DNA of 64,000 nt from Chryseobacterium viscerum (GCF_025949665.1 NZ_JAPDFT010000001.1:124001-188000); one strand, 5' to 3'. Numbered from the stretch's first letter, positions 36,987 to 45,905 are shown. The notes: generated from the sequence alone by a model not told the origin. Numbers and translations: made by a program.

Positions 36987-38405
36987 ATGAGCAACGAAAA
37001 TAAAACAGGAGAAAAGGAGACTTTAGTTAGAGGATTAACAAATCGACATATACAATTAATTGCCCTTGGAGGTGCCATAGGAACCGGGTTATTTCTGGGA
37101 ATCGGGCCGGCTGCAGTACTGGCGGGACCATCAGTAATTTTAGGCTATGCTTTAGCAGGAATTATTGCCTTTTTTATTATGCGCCAGCTTGGTGAAATGG
37201 TTGTTCAGGAACCCGTATCAGGAAGTTTTAGTCACTTTGCCTACAAATATTGGGGAAATTTCCCGGGATTTGCTTCAGGGTGGAACTATTGGATTCTCTA
37301 TATCCTGGTAAGTATGGCCGAACTCACGGCAATAGGACATTATATCCATTTTTGGTGGCCGGATATACCTCTTTGGGTTTCCAGTTTGTTCTTTTTTATT
37401 GTGATCAATGCGCTTAATCTTGCTTCCGTAAAGGTTTATGGAGAAACAGAGTTTTGGTTTTCCATCATCAAAGTAGTAGCTATTATTGCCATGATTGTCT
37501 TCGGAGTATATCTTTTGATAAGTGGTACAGGAGGAGAGAAAGCTACCATTGCTAATTTATGGAATGATGGCGGATTCTTCCCAAAAGGATTATTTAATAA
37601 AACAGAAAACGGATATTCAGGATTATTTGCTGCAATGGCCATGATTATGTTCTCTTTCGGTGGATTGGAACTTATCGGAATTACTGCAGCAGAAGCCAAA
37701 AATCCGGAAAAAACTATTCCACAGGCAACCAACCAGGTAATCTATAGAATTCTTATTTTTTATGTGGGAGCTTTGGTAATCTTATTTTCATTAAGCCCTT
37801 GGAGAGATATTACGGAAGGTTCCAGTCCGTTTGTAATGGTATTTCAAAATCTAAATGGTCTTGAATTCAGTATTTTTGGTAAGGTGATTCAGTTCAATAC
37901 ATTGATTGCAAATGTTCTTAATCTGATTGTTTTGACGGCGGCTTTATCAGTATATAACAGTAGTGTTTACAGTAACAGCAGGATGCTTTTTGGATTAGCT
38001 CAGCAGGGAAATGCTCCGAAATTCCTGAAAAAACTGAATAAAAATTCTGTTCCTATCAACGCTATTCTTATTTCATCATGCTTTGCCGGGATATGTATTA
38101 TCATTAACAAATTAGTACCGGAAAAAGCTTTTGAATACTTAATGGCTTTAGTAGTATCTACTTTGATCATCAACTGGCTGATGATATGCTACACCCATTT
38201 GAAGTTTAAAAAATCAATAAATGCATCAGGAATTCATTCAAAATTCCCCTCTATATTTTATCCTGTATCCAATTATATCTGTATTGCCTTTTTGGTTCTG
38301 ATATTAGGATTGATGAGTATTACAGGAATGGAAATTCAGGTGATCCTGATTCCGGTATGGATTGGCTTTTTATTCGCTATGTACAAATTGTACAAACCGA
38401 AGTAA
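36987..38405 (+). CDS. Amino acid permease (APC superfamily, AAT family)
   Basis: A 472-residue inner-membrane transporter with about twelve membrane helices. The N-terminus has RGLTNRHIQLIALGGAIGTG, the hallmark of the AroP/PheP/ProY/CycA-type amino acid:H+ symporters. It continues with LAGPSVILGYALAGI and GGLELIGITAAEAKNPEKTIP, also conserved in that family. Specificity among amino acids cannot be decided. Start ATG at 36987. It is a single-gene unit with terminators on both sides. Confidence 0.92.
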   Translation: MSNENKTGEKETLVRGLTNRHIQLIALGGAIGTGLFLGIGPAAVLAGPSVILGYALAGIIAFFIMRQLGEMVVQEPVSGSFSHFAYKYWGNFPGFASGWNYWILYILVSMAELTAIGHYIHFWWPDIPLWVSSLFFFIVINALNLASVKVYGETEFWFSIIKVVAIIAMIVFGVYLLISGTGGEKATIANLWNDGGFFPKGLFNKTENGYSGLFAAMAMIMFSFGGLELIGITAAEAKNPEKTIPQATNQVIYRILIFYVGALVILFSLSPWRDITEGSSPFVMVFQNLNGLEFSIFGKVIQFNTLIANVLNLIVLTAALSVYNSSVYSNSRMLFGLAQQGNAPKFLKKLNKNSVPINAILISSCFAGICIIINKLVPEKAFEYLMALVVSTLIINWLMICYTHLKFKKSINASGIHSKFPSIFYPVSNYICIAFLVLILGLMSITGMEIQVILIPVWIGFLFAMYKLYKPK

Positions 38406-38436
38406 GAATATAAAAACAGATTTAAATATGTTTTGG

Positions 38437-38470
38437 AAAGGTGAAAATTAAATGATTTTCACCTTTTTTT
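38437..38470 (+). terminator. Terminator after permease gene
   Basis: AAAGGTGAAAAT / ATTTTCACCTTT, a perfect 12-bp stem with a 6-base loop and a T run. Confidence 0.9.
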
Positions 38471-38670
38471 GTCTTTATTTCTATAAATTGGCTTCATCTG
38501 ATGCTTTTTTGCGGAAACAATTCGCAGAATCTGCAATGTTCTACGGTTATTTTTCGTACATTAGTAAGAGGTTATATTTCAAATTCAGGTGAAATTTTAA
38601 TCTGTTTGAAATACCTGCGGATAAGCCGAAAACCGTTCCAATAAAGTAGGCAGGACTAAAAAAGACACCT

Positions 38671-39306
38671 ATGGCTAATTTATTTCAAACACTTACCAAC
38701 ACCGTAAAACATTGGTATATCCCATTAATCTTCGGAATTATATTTCTGATCTGTGGTTTTTATGTATTCAGCGTGCCGCTTGCAACTTATGTTACACTCT
38801 CTATTTTTTTCAGTGTTTCCTTTTTGTTTTCGGGAATTACGGAAATATTCTTTTCATTACAGAACAGTAAATCCCTGCAGGGCTGGGGCTGGTTTTTGGT
38901 AAGCGGATTATTAACTACGGCAATAGGAGTTTATCTCATCGCAAATCCTCAGATTTCAATGACGGTACTTCCGTTTGTGATAGGATTCACTTTACTGTTT
39001 CGTTCCTTTCAGCTCCTTGGTTTTGCTTTCGACCTGAGAAGTATGAGAATAATGAGTTGGGGAAATGTAGCGCTGGCCAGTGTTGGAGGAATTATATTTT
39101 CTCTGCTGCTGATATTTAATCCTGTGTTTACAGGAATTTCATTAGTTACGCTCACAGGTGTTTCCTTTATTTTTATGGGGATAGCTTCTATAATGCTGGC
39201 CCTGGATTTAAGGAAAATTAAAAAAATCCCTGGAAAAGTAAGCCAGGAATTAAGAGACAGAATCAAATCTTTACAGGAGGAGATTGATGATCTAAAAAAA
39301 TCATGA
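38671..39306 (+). CDS. HdeD-family (DUF308) membrane protein
   Basis: A 211-residue inner-membrane protein with six predicted helices in three pairs, a basic start and a charged C-terminal helix rich in Lys and Glu. The repeated pattern (IPLIFGIIFLICGFYVF, WFLVSGLLTTAIGVYL, ISLVTLTGVSFIFMGIASI) matches the HdeD/DUF308 family. E. coli HdeD is linked to acid resistance at high cell density; that role cannot be assumed here. Start ATG at 38671. It is convergent with the TPR regulator, only 6 bp away, and I see no hairpin between them. Confidence 0.85.
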   Translation: MANLFQTLTNTVKHWYIPLIFGIIFLICGFYVFSVPLATYVTLSIFFSVSFLFSGITEIFFSLQNSKSLQGWGWFLVSGLLTTAIGVYLIANPQISMTVLPFVIGFTLLFRSFQLLGFAFDLRSMRIMSWGNVALASVGGIIFSLLLIFNPVFTGISLVTLTGVSFIFMGIASIMLALDLRKIKKIPGKVSQELRDRIKSLQEEIDDLKKS

Positions 39307-39312
39307 CCTATT

Positions 39313-40734
39313 TTACAGCTCCAGAATCCACTTCTGAAGGTCAGTACTTGAGGGAAGTTTCAATTTTTTCTTGAGTCTGTATCTCTTTGTTTCTATTCCC
39401 CGTAAACTAATATTTTCATATTGGCAGATTTCTTTATTTGTAAGATTTAATCTGATATAAGCACTGAATTTTATATCATGTTCTGTAAGTTCAGGAGTAT
39501 GTGTAATCAGTTTTTCATAGAATTCAGGATATACTTCTTTAAAGCGCATCAGAAACAGAGGGCTTCTGCTTTCCATAAGCTGGATGATTTCATCAAATGA
39601 ATTATTTACTTTGAGTTTAAGAACATCCGTTTCAATGGTTTTTTTCTCAAGAATTTTATCCTTTTTCAGTACTTTTTTAATATAGATTTTTCTGATAAAG
39701 TATAATAATAGACCAAATGATACTACAATAATCATGACTATAAAGTAGAACATCTTTCTTTCCTTTCCTTTTTCCTCATGCTTTAAATCAATCAGTGTAT
39801 TAACGGCAAGATTTACAGCTTCTTTTTCGTTTTTATTGATACTATCATTAAGGATGGTATATTTTCTTAGATATTCATTAGATTTTTCTATTTCATTTAA
39901 AGATTTATAAACGCTGGAAAGAGTATCATAAACAGTCAATAAAACAGGCTTACTTTTTGTTTTTTGGAATATATCAAGTGATTTCAAATAATACTCCAGC
40001 GCCTTTTCTTTATTTCCTTTTACATTATAAAGATCTCCATAGCTGAACCATGCGGTTGCTTTTTCAGCAGCATATGCATCTTTGGAATGGGCAAGAGCTT
40101 TATTCATATAGTATTCTGCAGAATCTAAATGTTTTTTTTGTGCGATAAAGTTGTCTGCTTTTCTTGTATAGGAAATAATATTAGGCCTTACTGCGAGTAT
40201 CTTATTATCTATACTTTGTAATGAATCGAGATTTTTAACCCTAATAAAGTTTATCCGTTTCCAGGAATAGTTATACGTCAACGAAAGTTTTCTCTGTTTA
40301 GGGTTTTGAATTTTCTTGATATAATATTCTGCCTTATTAAAAGCGGCATTGGATTGTTCATATAGTCCCAAACGAGTATAATTCCTTCCATATTCATTAT
40401 ATAAATTGGCTTTCAGAAAAGGTTCATTGATATGCTTCAGTTCTTTTTTTGCCTTGTCCAGATATTCTAAGCTTTCCTTGTATTTACTGAAATTGTATAA
40501 GATACTTCCAATATTGGTGTATACCATAATAATGCCTTGGGTGTTACCATTTTCTTCATATTGTTTTAATGCATTAATATTAAATTTTAGTGCACCTTCG
40601 TAATCCCCATTTTTTTGGTATTTCACGGTTGTTTTTATAGGTTCAGGTTGAAAAGAATAGTCCTGCGCGTAAAAAAATATTGAGAAGAAAAAGAAAATCA
40701 GATATAGTGCTTTAATTCTAAAATTGGGGAACAT
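39313..40734 (-). CDS. TPR sensor with membrane helix and C-terminal LuxR-type HTH
   Basis: A 473-residue one-component regulator of Bacteroidota type. It has a signal or anchor sequence (1-24, ending FYAQ), several tetratricopeptide repeats (about 35-310), one membrane helix (about 327-350, FYFIVMIIVVSFGLLLYFI), a short coiled coil and a C-terminal HTH (about 410-473, with LTNKEICQYENISLRGIETKRYRLKKKL). The TPR part should face the periplasm and the HTH the cytoplasm, so it may signal across the membrane. Start ATG at 40734. It is divergent from the multi-module secreted protein at 41320, which is a plausible target. Confidence 0.86.
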   Translation of the reverse strand: MFPNFRIKALYLIFFFFSIFFYAQDYSFQPEPIKTTVKYQKNGDYEGALKFNINALKQYEENGNTQGIIMVYTNIGSILYNFSKYKESLEYLDKAKKELKHINEPFLKANLYNEYGRNYTRLGLYEQSNAAFNKAEYYIKKIQNPKQRKLSLTYNYSWKRINFIRVKNLDSLQSIDNKILAVRPNIISYTRKADNFIAQKKHLDSAEYYMNKALAHSKDAYAAEKATAWFSYGDLYNVKGNKEKALEYYLKSLDIFQKTKSKPVLLTVYDTLSSVYKSLNEIEKSNEYLRKYTILNDSINKNEKEAVNLAVNTLIDLKHEEKGKERKMFYFIVMIIVVSFGLLLYFIRKIYIKKVLKKDKILEKKTIETDVLKLKVNNSFDEIIQLMESRSPLFLMRFKEVYPEFYEKLITHTPELTEHDIKFSAYIRLNLTNKEICQYENISLRGIETKRYRLKKKLKLPSSTDLQKWILEL

Positions 40735-41319
40735 ATTTTTTAAAATTAGTTAAACAAAAATAACTTTTTTATGAATATGATTAAAAATTTAATTAACTAC
40801 AGATACTTTTTATAATAACATATAGCAAAAGCGTACTTCAAAAACACTCCATTTGTTTTATAAAATACTGTTTTTTAATTCATTATATTGTGAAGTATAT
40901 TTGAAGTAATACTTTGGGCTGGTAATATTGATACATTTACTACGAAAATTTTTTTTCATTCTAAGTGTTTGTGTTTATTAGCAGGGATATTTATGATCCC
41001 TGCTTTTTAAATGATAAAACCATTGATGTTAAAGCTGTAAAGTATTTATAATTCTCCTCTCTATCCTCTTAATTTTATCCGGAAAACATTAATAATTCAC
41101 TTTTTTATCTTACTTCAAAGTTACTTCAGTTGTATTGTAATTAATTGTATTTCAGTTAATTATTTTTTGAAGTGTCTTTGATGTAGAATTTTTTTTGTTT
41201 ACAGGCTGTAAGTTTGCATCATCAAATTCGAACATTGGAAAATTTCAGACCGGTCATATTTTTCAATACGATTCTAAATACACACGAAAAAAAATTGAAC
41301 ATTTTAAAGTAACAAACAA
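40735..41319. other. Regulatory gap with repeated ACTTCAAA/TTTGAAGT octamers
   Basis: This 585-bp gap separates two divergent genes. No convincing gene is present. The octamer ACTTCAAA or its complement TTTGAAGT occurs at 40835, 40900, 41112 and 41166, with partial copies at 40891 and 41123. A perfect hairpin with T tail lies at 40981-41008. TAAGTTTG (41209-41216) fits a -7 box for the downstream gene. The octamers are candidate binding sites for a regulator. Confidence 0.5.
40981..41008 (+). terminator. Terminator-like hairpin without an upstream gene
   Basis: GCAGGGAT / ATCCCTGC, 8-bp stem with a 7-base loop and TTTTT. No coding gene on this strand precedes it, so it may end a small RNA or an antisense transcript. 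A related AGGCAGGGAT stem occurs at 43113. Confidence 0.6.
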
Positions 41320-43074
41320 ATGAAAAAAATAGTAACATTATCTGGGATATTGGTTGCCAATTTCGCTTTTTCTCAAGTAGGTATTAATACTCCCGATCCA
41401 CAAGCTACTTTGGACATTCAGAGTAAAGGAAATACTTCCGCCACAAAAGCTATGAGAATTAATAATTCTGGTAACAAAGAAATCCTTACCGCTACTGACG
41501 AAGGAAAAATAGGAGTAGGAACTGATGTTCCAAAATCAAATCTCCAGGTCATGGGAGATGAACTGAGAGTAGGAGGCCCGGTTTCACAATCTGGAAGTGT
41601 TGCTAACCCAGTTTTGAGAATTCATTCTAATGCAAATGCAGACGGTTCAGGAGGGTCATTAGTTTTTAGTGAGAATGCGGAAAATTTTGGATACTATATA
41701 AGGCAAAATACTGAAGGGGGAAATATCTATGGTTCTGATGGTTTGGCAATGGGTGCAGCACAAACAGGGAAGTATGCTTATAATCCGGCAAAACCGGGAA
41801 TCTTTATCTCTGATAATCAGAATGTAAGTTTTGGAACTGCTACTCCTCAAGCAATGTTTCACATAGATGGTGCAAGAGATAATAATATTAATTCTGCTCC
41901 CACAGCTGCACAGCAGGTAAATGATATTGTGGTTAATACTTCCGGAAATATAGGTATAGGAACAATTAACCCTACCAATAAGCTTGATATTCGTTCTGCA
42001 ACTAATGGAGCTATTAAAATTGTGGATGGAACCCAGGGGGCCAATAAAGTTTTAACATCAGATGCGAACGGTGTTGCTACATGGAGAGATGGTGTTGCTG
42101 ATACTAGTATTTACAATACTAATGGGACATTGAGTGGAAATCGTACAGTAGCACAAGCTGGGAACACTTTAGCGTTTACAAGTACAGCTCTTACAGGTAC
42201 CAATCACTTTTCAGTAGATGGAAGTACATTTTCAATTGATGCTTTAACTAATAGGGTGGGTATAAGTACAACAACACCTAAAAATCTATTAGATTTAGGT
42301 TCAGGAAACGGAAAAAAGTTAGCATTATGGAACAATGCTGCTGGTGATGATTTCTATGGATTGGGAAATGCAACAAATGTATTGCAATTTTTTGCAGGAG
42401 CTACGGTTGCAGGTGATCCATTAATGACTTTAAATAAAAATGGACGTGTAGGTGTTGGAACTACTAACCCCCAAGCCAATTTTCATACCATCGGAACAAG
42501 GAGATTTGAGAATGCCACAAGTGGCTCTGTAGCTGTGGGTGCTGTACTAACGGCAACTGATACTAATGGTACTGCTGAATGGCGGATTCCTGCTTCTCAA
42601 ACAGCTGTAGGAGGTGTCGTAGGAGGTGCTGGAATTAATATTCCTTTTGCTAATGACGGTACTTATAAATACACAGGAAGGTATGTCACATTGCCTCCGG
42701 GAAAATGGGCGGTTACCATTACTCAGCTGGCACAAACTGTGGGTAATCTGGATAATGATGACTGGATGTTTGTGAGAAGTACTTTTGGAGAAGGGAATGT
42801 TGCGGTAGGCGCTGCACTTACACGATCTAATGATGTAAGAGGTCCTTCATTGATGAGTTTCAGAGTACAAGGACCTGCTTCTGCAGGGCATACCCAACAG
42901 TTTGATGTATTTCAGGGAACGATTATTATTGAAAATACAACCTCATCAGATAAAACCTATAGATATATTGCTGGAAATACAGTGACAGGTGGGGGACCTA
43001 ACAGTACAACTGTGATATCACGATTTGGAGACACATGGTCAGAGAGCTCCATTTTTGCAACAGCTATTAAATAG
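41320..43074 (+). CDS. Secreted multi-module GINT-repeat protein
   Basis: 584 residues. Signal peptide about 1-18 (ending AFSQ), then six copies of a short module of the type VGINTPDPQATLDIQ. Others include NIGIGTINPTNKLDI, RVGISTTTPKNLLDL and RVGVGTTNPQANFH. Such GIGTxxPxxxLxV units are known from tail-fibre and other bacterial fibre-like proteins of Bacteroidota. A 150-residue C-terminal region (from about VGGAGINIPF) has alternating strands with GKWAVTITQ and DKTYRYIAG and could be a beta sandwich. It lacks a recognisable type IX secretion tail. Function unknown; a surface or extracellular fibre is inferred. Confidence 0.7.
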   Translation: MKKIVTLSGILVANFAFSQVGINTPDPQATLDIQSKGNTSATKAMRINNSGNKEILTATDEGKIGVGTDVPKSNLQVMGDELRVGGPVSQSGSVANPVLRIHSNANADGSGGSLVFSENAENFGYYIRQNTEGGNIYGSDGLAMGAAQTGKYAYNPAKPGIFISDNQNVSFGTATPQAMFHIDGARDNNINSAPTAAQQVNDIVVNTSGNIGIGTINPTNKLDIRSATNGAIKIVDGTQGANKVLTSDANGVATWRDGVADTSIYNTNGTLSGNRTVAQAGNTLAFTSTALTGTNHFSVDGSTFSIDALTNRVGISTTTPKNLLDLGSGNGKKLALWNNAAGDDFYGLGNATNVLQFFAGATVAGDPLMTLNKNGRVGVGTTNPQANFHTIGTRRFENATSGSVAVGAVLTATDTNGTAEWRIPASQTAVGGVVGGAGINIPFANDGTYKYTGRYVTLPPGKWAVTITQLAQTVGNLDNDDWMFVRSTFGEGNVAVGAALTRSNDVRGPSLMSFRVQGPASAGHTQQFDVFQGTIIIENTTSSDKTYRYIAGNTVTGGGPNSTTVISRFGDTWSESSIFATAIK

Positions 43075-43112
43075 TAAGAGAAAGAGGATATTTTATTTTT
43101 ATGGTTGTTGAC

Positions 43113-43148
43113 AGGCAGGGATATACTGGATTTTCCACATCCCTGCCT
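43113..43148 (+). terminator. Hairpin after multi-module gene
   Basis: AGGCAGGGAT / ATCCCTGCCT, a perfect 10-bp stem with a 16-base loop, 38 bp after the stop. The T tract is weak. Confidence 0.6.
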
Positions 43149-43201
43149 ATTTAAATCACAGTTTAAGTGATGTATCCTGTAATTAAGCAAAATATAAGAC
43201 A

Positions 43202-43624
43202 ATGGCATTGGATTTAAAAAACATTCACATTGGAAGCGTGATTCAGTCACATGTAGAACAAAATGAATTTGAAATGACAAGGATATGTAAGTTTATGCGG
43301 TCTTCAGAAAAGGAAATAGAGGTAATGTATCTGCAGAAAGATCTTCCAACAGATGTATTATTAAGATGGAGCAAGCTGTTACAATATGATTTTTTTCGGG
43401 TTTATTCCCAGTATTTGATACTATTTGCACCCCAAAAAAGTAGCGTACAGACAAAAGAGGATAAAAAAAGTGTCCTCCCTCAGTTTAGAAAAAACCTGTA
43501 TACTCAGGAAATAATTGATTTTATTCTTGAGCTTATCCGTACCGGTAAAAGAACAAAAAAACAAGTAATGGAAGAATATAACATTCCAAAATCAACTTTG
43601 TATAAATGGCTTGAAAAATATTAA
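43202..43624 (+). CDS. Small HTH protein, possible DNA-binding regulator
   Basis: A 140-residue protein I do not recognise by name. The N-terminal ~70 residues look like a divergent XRE-type helical domain. A basic linker precedes a C-terminal helix-turn-helix with TKKQVMEEYNIPKSTLYKWLEKY, the style found in IS3-type OrfA proteins and Fis-like HTHs. There is no transposase catalytic domain nearby and no terminal inverted repeats. It sits 127 bp after the multi-module gene and 49 bp before another HTH gene, so local regulation is likelier than transposition. Confidence 0.6.
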   Translation: MALDLKNIHIGSVIQSHVEQNEFEMTRICKFMRSSEKEIEVMYLQKDLPTDVLLRWSKLLQYDFFRVYSQYLILFAPQKSSVQTKEDKKSVLPQFRKNLYTQEIIDFILELIRTGKRTKKQVMEEYNIPKSTLYKWLEKY

Positions 43625-43673
43625 TGAAGATCTATAAGGATAATTATGTAATGGAAATATAATAATATGTTAT

Positions 43674-43997
43674 ATGAAATATTCAAAGCCCAATTATAAA
43701 AAGATCTTCCATGATCTGTTGGTATTAAAATTCCCTGATAAAAGGGAGCAATGTTTATTTTTTTTAAATAAAAAGGAGCTTTCCAGACTGGATGTAATAA
43801 AGCTTAATAAGATAATATTTGGAGAAAACACTACAGAAAACTTAAATGGAAGAAATCACCGGTCTTATGATAAGTCTACAATTTTTAAAATCTTAGACTA
43901 TCAAAAGAAACAGAAATTGAATAATATACAGACAGCCAAATATTTTGGTCTCAGTAGAAATACACTGACAAAGTGGAAAAAAATATTTTTAGACTAA
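43674..43997 (+). CDS. Small HTH protein
   Basis: A 107-residue basic protein. The C-terminal part has NIQTAKYFGLSRNTLTKWKKIF, a helix-turn-helix of transposase-OrfA or regulator type. The preceding segment KSTIFKILDYQKKQKLN is helical. Together with the gene at 43202 it forms a pair of tiny HTH genes between two paralogous secreted proteins. It could be a regulator of those genes or a remnant of a mobile element; absence of repeats or a DDE domain favours the former. Start ATG at 43674. Confidence 0.6.
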   Translation: MKYSKPNYKKIFHDLLVLKFPDKREQCLFFLNKKELSRLDVIKLNKIIFGENTTENLNGRNHRSYDKSTIFKILDYQKKQKLNNIQTAKYFGLSRNTLTKWKKIFLD

Positions 43998-44491
43998 AAA
44001 TAGCATGAATAGTTCACGATAAATCAATATTTGAGAGTAACATTAATTTTGATGCCCCAAATTATGGCTAAAAGTTTTTTTACTATTCCCTGCCTCGAAT
44101 TTAATCAACTTTTAATATGATTTATGTTTAACTCCTTGCAAGGAAAAAACTGTGTTTTTATTATAAATATCTCGCGATTTTAAAAATGGCTATAATCTAA
44201 AATTACGACCATATGTATGTGTTTTTAATAAGTTAAATGCTATTTATTGAATAATTTTTTTAATTAAATTGATATATGGTTGCTATTTTTTTATTCCAAA
44301 TATTGTTTTGTGTTTGTTTTGTGCTTAATTTTAATCCGTTGATAAATAATATTTTATAGAATTGCAGTGCGTCATAAAGAAAGTGATTTTATAAGGAGTA
44401 AATTCAAAAAATGATATAGGGATTATTGTTTGAAATAAAATTTTAAAGTTCAAAAAATACATCATATTACTAAATTTAAAAAACTAATAAA
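43998..44491. other. AT-rich gap before the third secreted-protein gene
   Basis: No gene was found in these 494 bp. They include a 10-bp palindrome CCTTGCAAGG at 44134-44143 and T-rich runs. No consensus TTG-N-TAnnTTTG promoter was identified with confidence. Confidence 0.45.
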
Positions 44492-45520
44492 ATGAAGAAA
44501 AACATTTTACTATTATCAATGTTAATAATTGCTAATTTCGCGAATGGCCAAGTAGGGATACAAACATCAAACCCTCAAGGCTCATTACATGTAGATGGAG
44601 CAAAAGACAATCCGGCCACGGGTACTCCAACTGATGTACAACAAGCCAATGATTTTATAGTAACCTCCACAGGAATGGTAGGTATCGGGAATCTTACCCC
44701 GCTATCTAATCTCCATGTCTTAAATCGGGGATCTGCCACAGGTATTGGAGGTGGTGAAGCTACCAATACTGGACTGCTGATAGAAAATCCAATAGCCAAT
44801 AATTCTATACTATCTATCTTAAGAACTACAGGAACTACAGGAATAAAACAGGCAGTAATGGGAATAAATCCTAATTTCAATGGAAATAACGGGGTATTTA
44901 TTATTTCTCGTGTTCCTGGTGGAAGTGATTTGGCAATGGATTTAACCCTGGGTAATATAGGTATTGCTACGAATACTCCTACAAATACTTTAGACGTTTC
45001 AGGAAGCACCCGAATAAGAACTATGGATATTGCTGCAGGTGCTACTCTTATTACACCGGTATATTCAGATGCAAATGGTGTTCTGAATAAAGCTGTTGAT
45101 AACATTTATGGAACCGTTATTAATAATGCAGTTACTATTGCTTCAGGAGCGACAAACAATTTGATCACAGGACTTGGTAATAATGCTGTATATAAAGCTG
45201 TGGTAAATGTTAGTAATAGTTGCGGACGTATCGGTATTGCAGAATATTATGTCACTAATAATGCTGTTAACAATTCTTTTTCTATCAAAGGAATGGATGG
45301 GATCTTAAACACTGACACCACTGCTAAAGCCCCTACTTTTACTGAAGTAAACAGATTTACAACATCCGTTGTTTGGTCAGGTATTCCTAATTGTGCTGCA
45401 GGGGGTACTAGTATTGCCTTTAATTATACCTTAACAATGCCTTCAGCCGGAACAATAGATCTTACCAATAATGGAGATGCAAGCTTACAGTATAAAATTA
45501 TACTTACAAGACTTTTTTAA
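44492..45520 (+). CDS. Secreted GINT-repeat protein, paralogue of the 41320 gene
   Basis: 342 residues with a signal peptide (about 1-19, ending ANGQ). Three modules follow: QVGIQTSNPQGSLHVDG, MVGIGNLTPLSNLHV and NIGIATNTPTNTLDVSG. The segment HVDGAKDNPATGTPTDVQQ parallels HIDGARDNNINSAPTAAQQ in the protein at 41320, showing common descent. The C-terminal ~130 residues (from about GTVINNAVTIASG) are beta-rich with two Cys, and resemble neither partner clearly. It is followed at once by a terminator. Function unknown. Confidence 0.7.
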   Translation: MKKNILLLSMLIIANFANGQVGIQTSNPQGSLHVDGAKDNPATGTPTDVQQANDFIVTSTGMVGIGNLTPLSNLHVLNRGSATGIGGGEATNTGLLIENPIANNSILSILRTTGTTGIKQAVMGINPNFNGNNGVFIISRVPGGSDLAMDLTLGNIGIATNTPTNTLDVSGSTRIRTMDIAAGATLITPVYSDANGVLNKAVDNIYGTVINNAVTIASGATNNLITGLGNNAVYKAVVNVSNSCGRIGIAEYYVTNNAVNNSFSIKGMDGILNTDTTAKAPTFTEVNRFTTSVVWSGIPNCAAGGTSIAFNYTLTMPSAGTIDLTNNGDASLQYKIILTRLF

Positions 45521-45531
45521 TTTAAAGTATC

Positions 45532-45561
45532 AAAAAAGATCTCCCATTGGAGATCTTTTTT
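45532..45561 (+). terminator. Terminator after GINT-repeat gene
   Basis: AAAAAAGATCTCC / GGAGATCTTTTTT, 13-bp stem with a 4-base loop, 11 bp after the stop. Confidence 0.9.
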
Positions 45562-45671
45562 ATTTTAAATCTGATCGTTTTTGCCAAAGTATATTGTATT
45601 ACCGGTTATGGTTTTCCGTATTTTTTTATCTGAAACCTGATTTAGTTTGTGTAAAATTAAAAGCTTAAAAC

Positions 45672-45788
45672 ATGAAGAAAGTAATTGTATTATTTGTATT
45701 AATATCTACACCCATTGTTTATTCTTGTGGAGGAAATGGGGATGAGGATGTTACTATCTGTCCTCCTCAGGTAATAAGGAGTATGTAG
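45672..45788 (+). pseudogene. Tiny lipoprotein, possibly frameshifted
   Basis: An ATG-started frame of 38 codons gives MKKVIVLFVLISTPIVYSC followed by GGNGDED, a clean lipoprotein signal with lipobox Cys19 and an acidic stretch, then stops at TAG. From 45770 another frame continues plausibly (GNKEYVDKSYCRGCN) to a stop at 45815-45817. So a one-base indel may have truncated a slightly longer Cys-rich lipoprotein. It has a terminator-like hairpin after it. It could equally be a genuine micro-lipoprotein. Confidence 0.45.
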
Positions 45789-45831
45789 ATAAAAGTTATT
45801 GCAGGGGATGCAATTAAGAAAACCGGAAAAT

Positions 45832-45861
45832 AAAAACAGATACTTAGTGTCTGTTTTTTAT
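45832..45861 (+). terminator. Terminator after the tiny lipoprotein
   Basis: AAAAACAGATAC and GTGTCTGTTTTT pair with one weak position around a 4-base loop, then T run. Confidence 0.65.
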
Positions 45862-45879
45862 AATTCATTATAAAAACAA

Positions 45880-45904
45880 AAACCATCCTTAAAAAGGATG
45901 GTTT
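45880..45904 (-). terminator. Terminator of first tRNA-Gln
   Basis: AAACCATCCTT / AAGGATGGTTT directly after the 3' end of the tRNA on the minus strand, followed by a T-rich tail. The second tRNA has the same hairpin. Confidence 0.8.
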
Positions 45905-45905
45905 G

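Noticed and set aside
43202..43997. Possible complete insertion sequence
   Set aside because: No DDE transposase, no flanking inverted repeats and no target duplication were seen.
44575..45105. A 176-codon minus-strand frame
   Set aside because: Antisense to the secreted GINT gene. Its Pro/Val richness reflects complement of the repeat modules.
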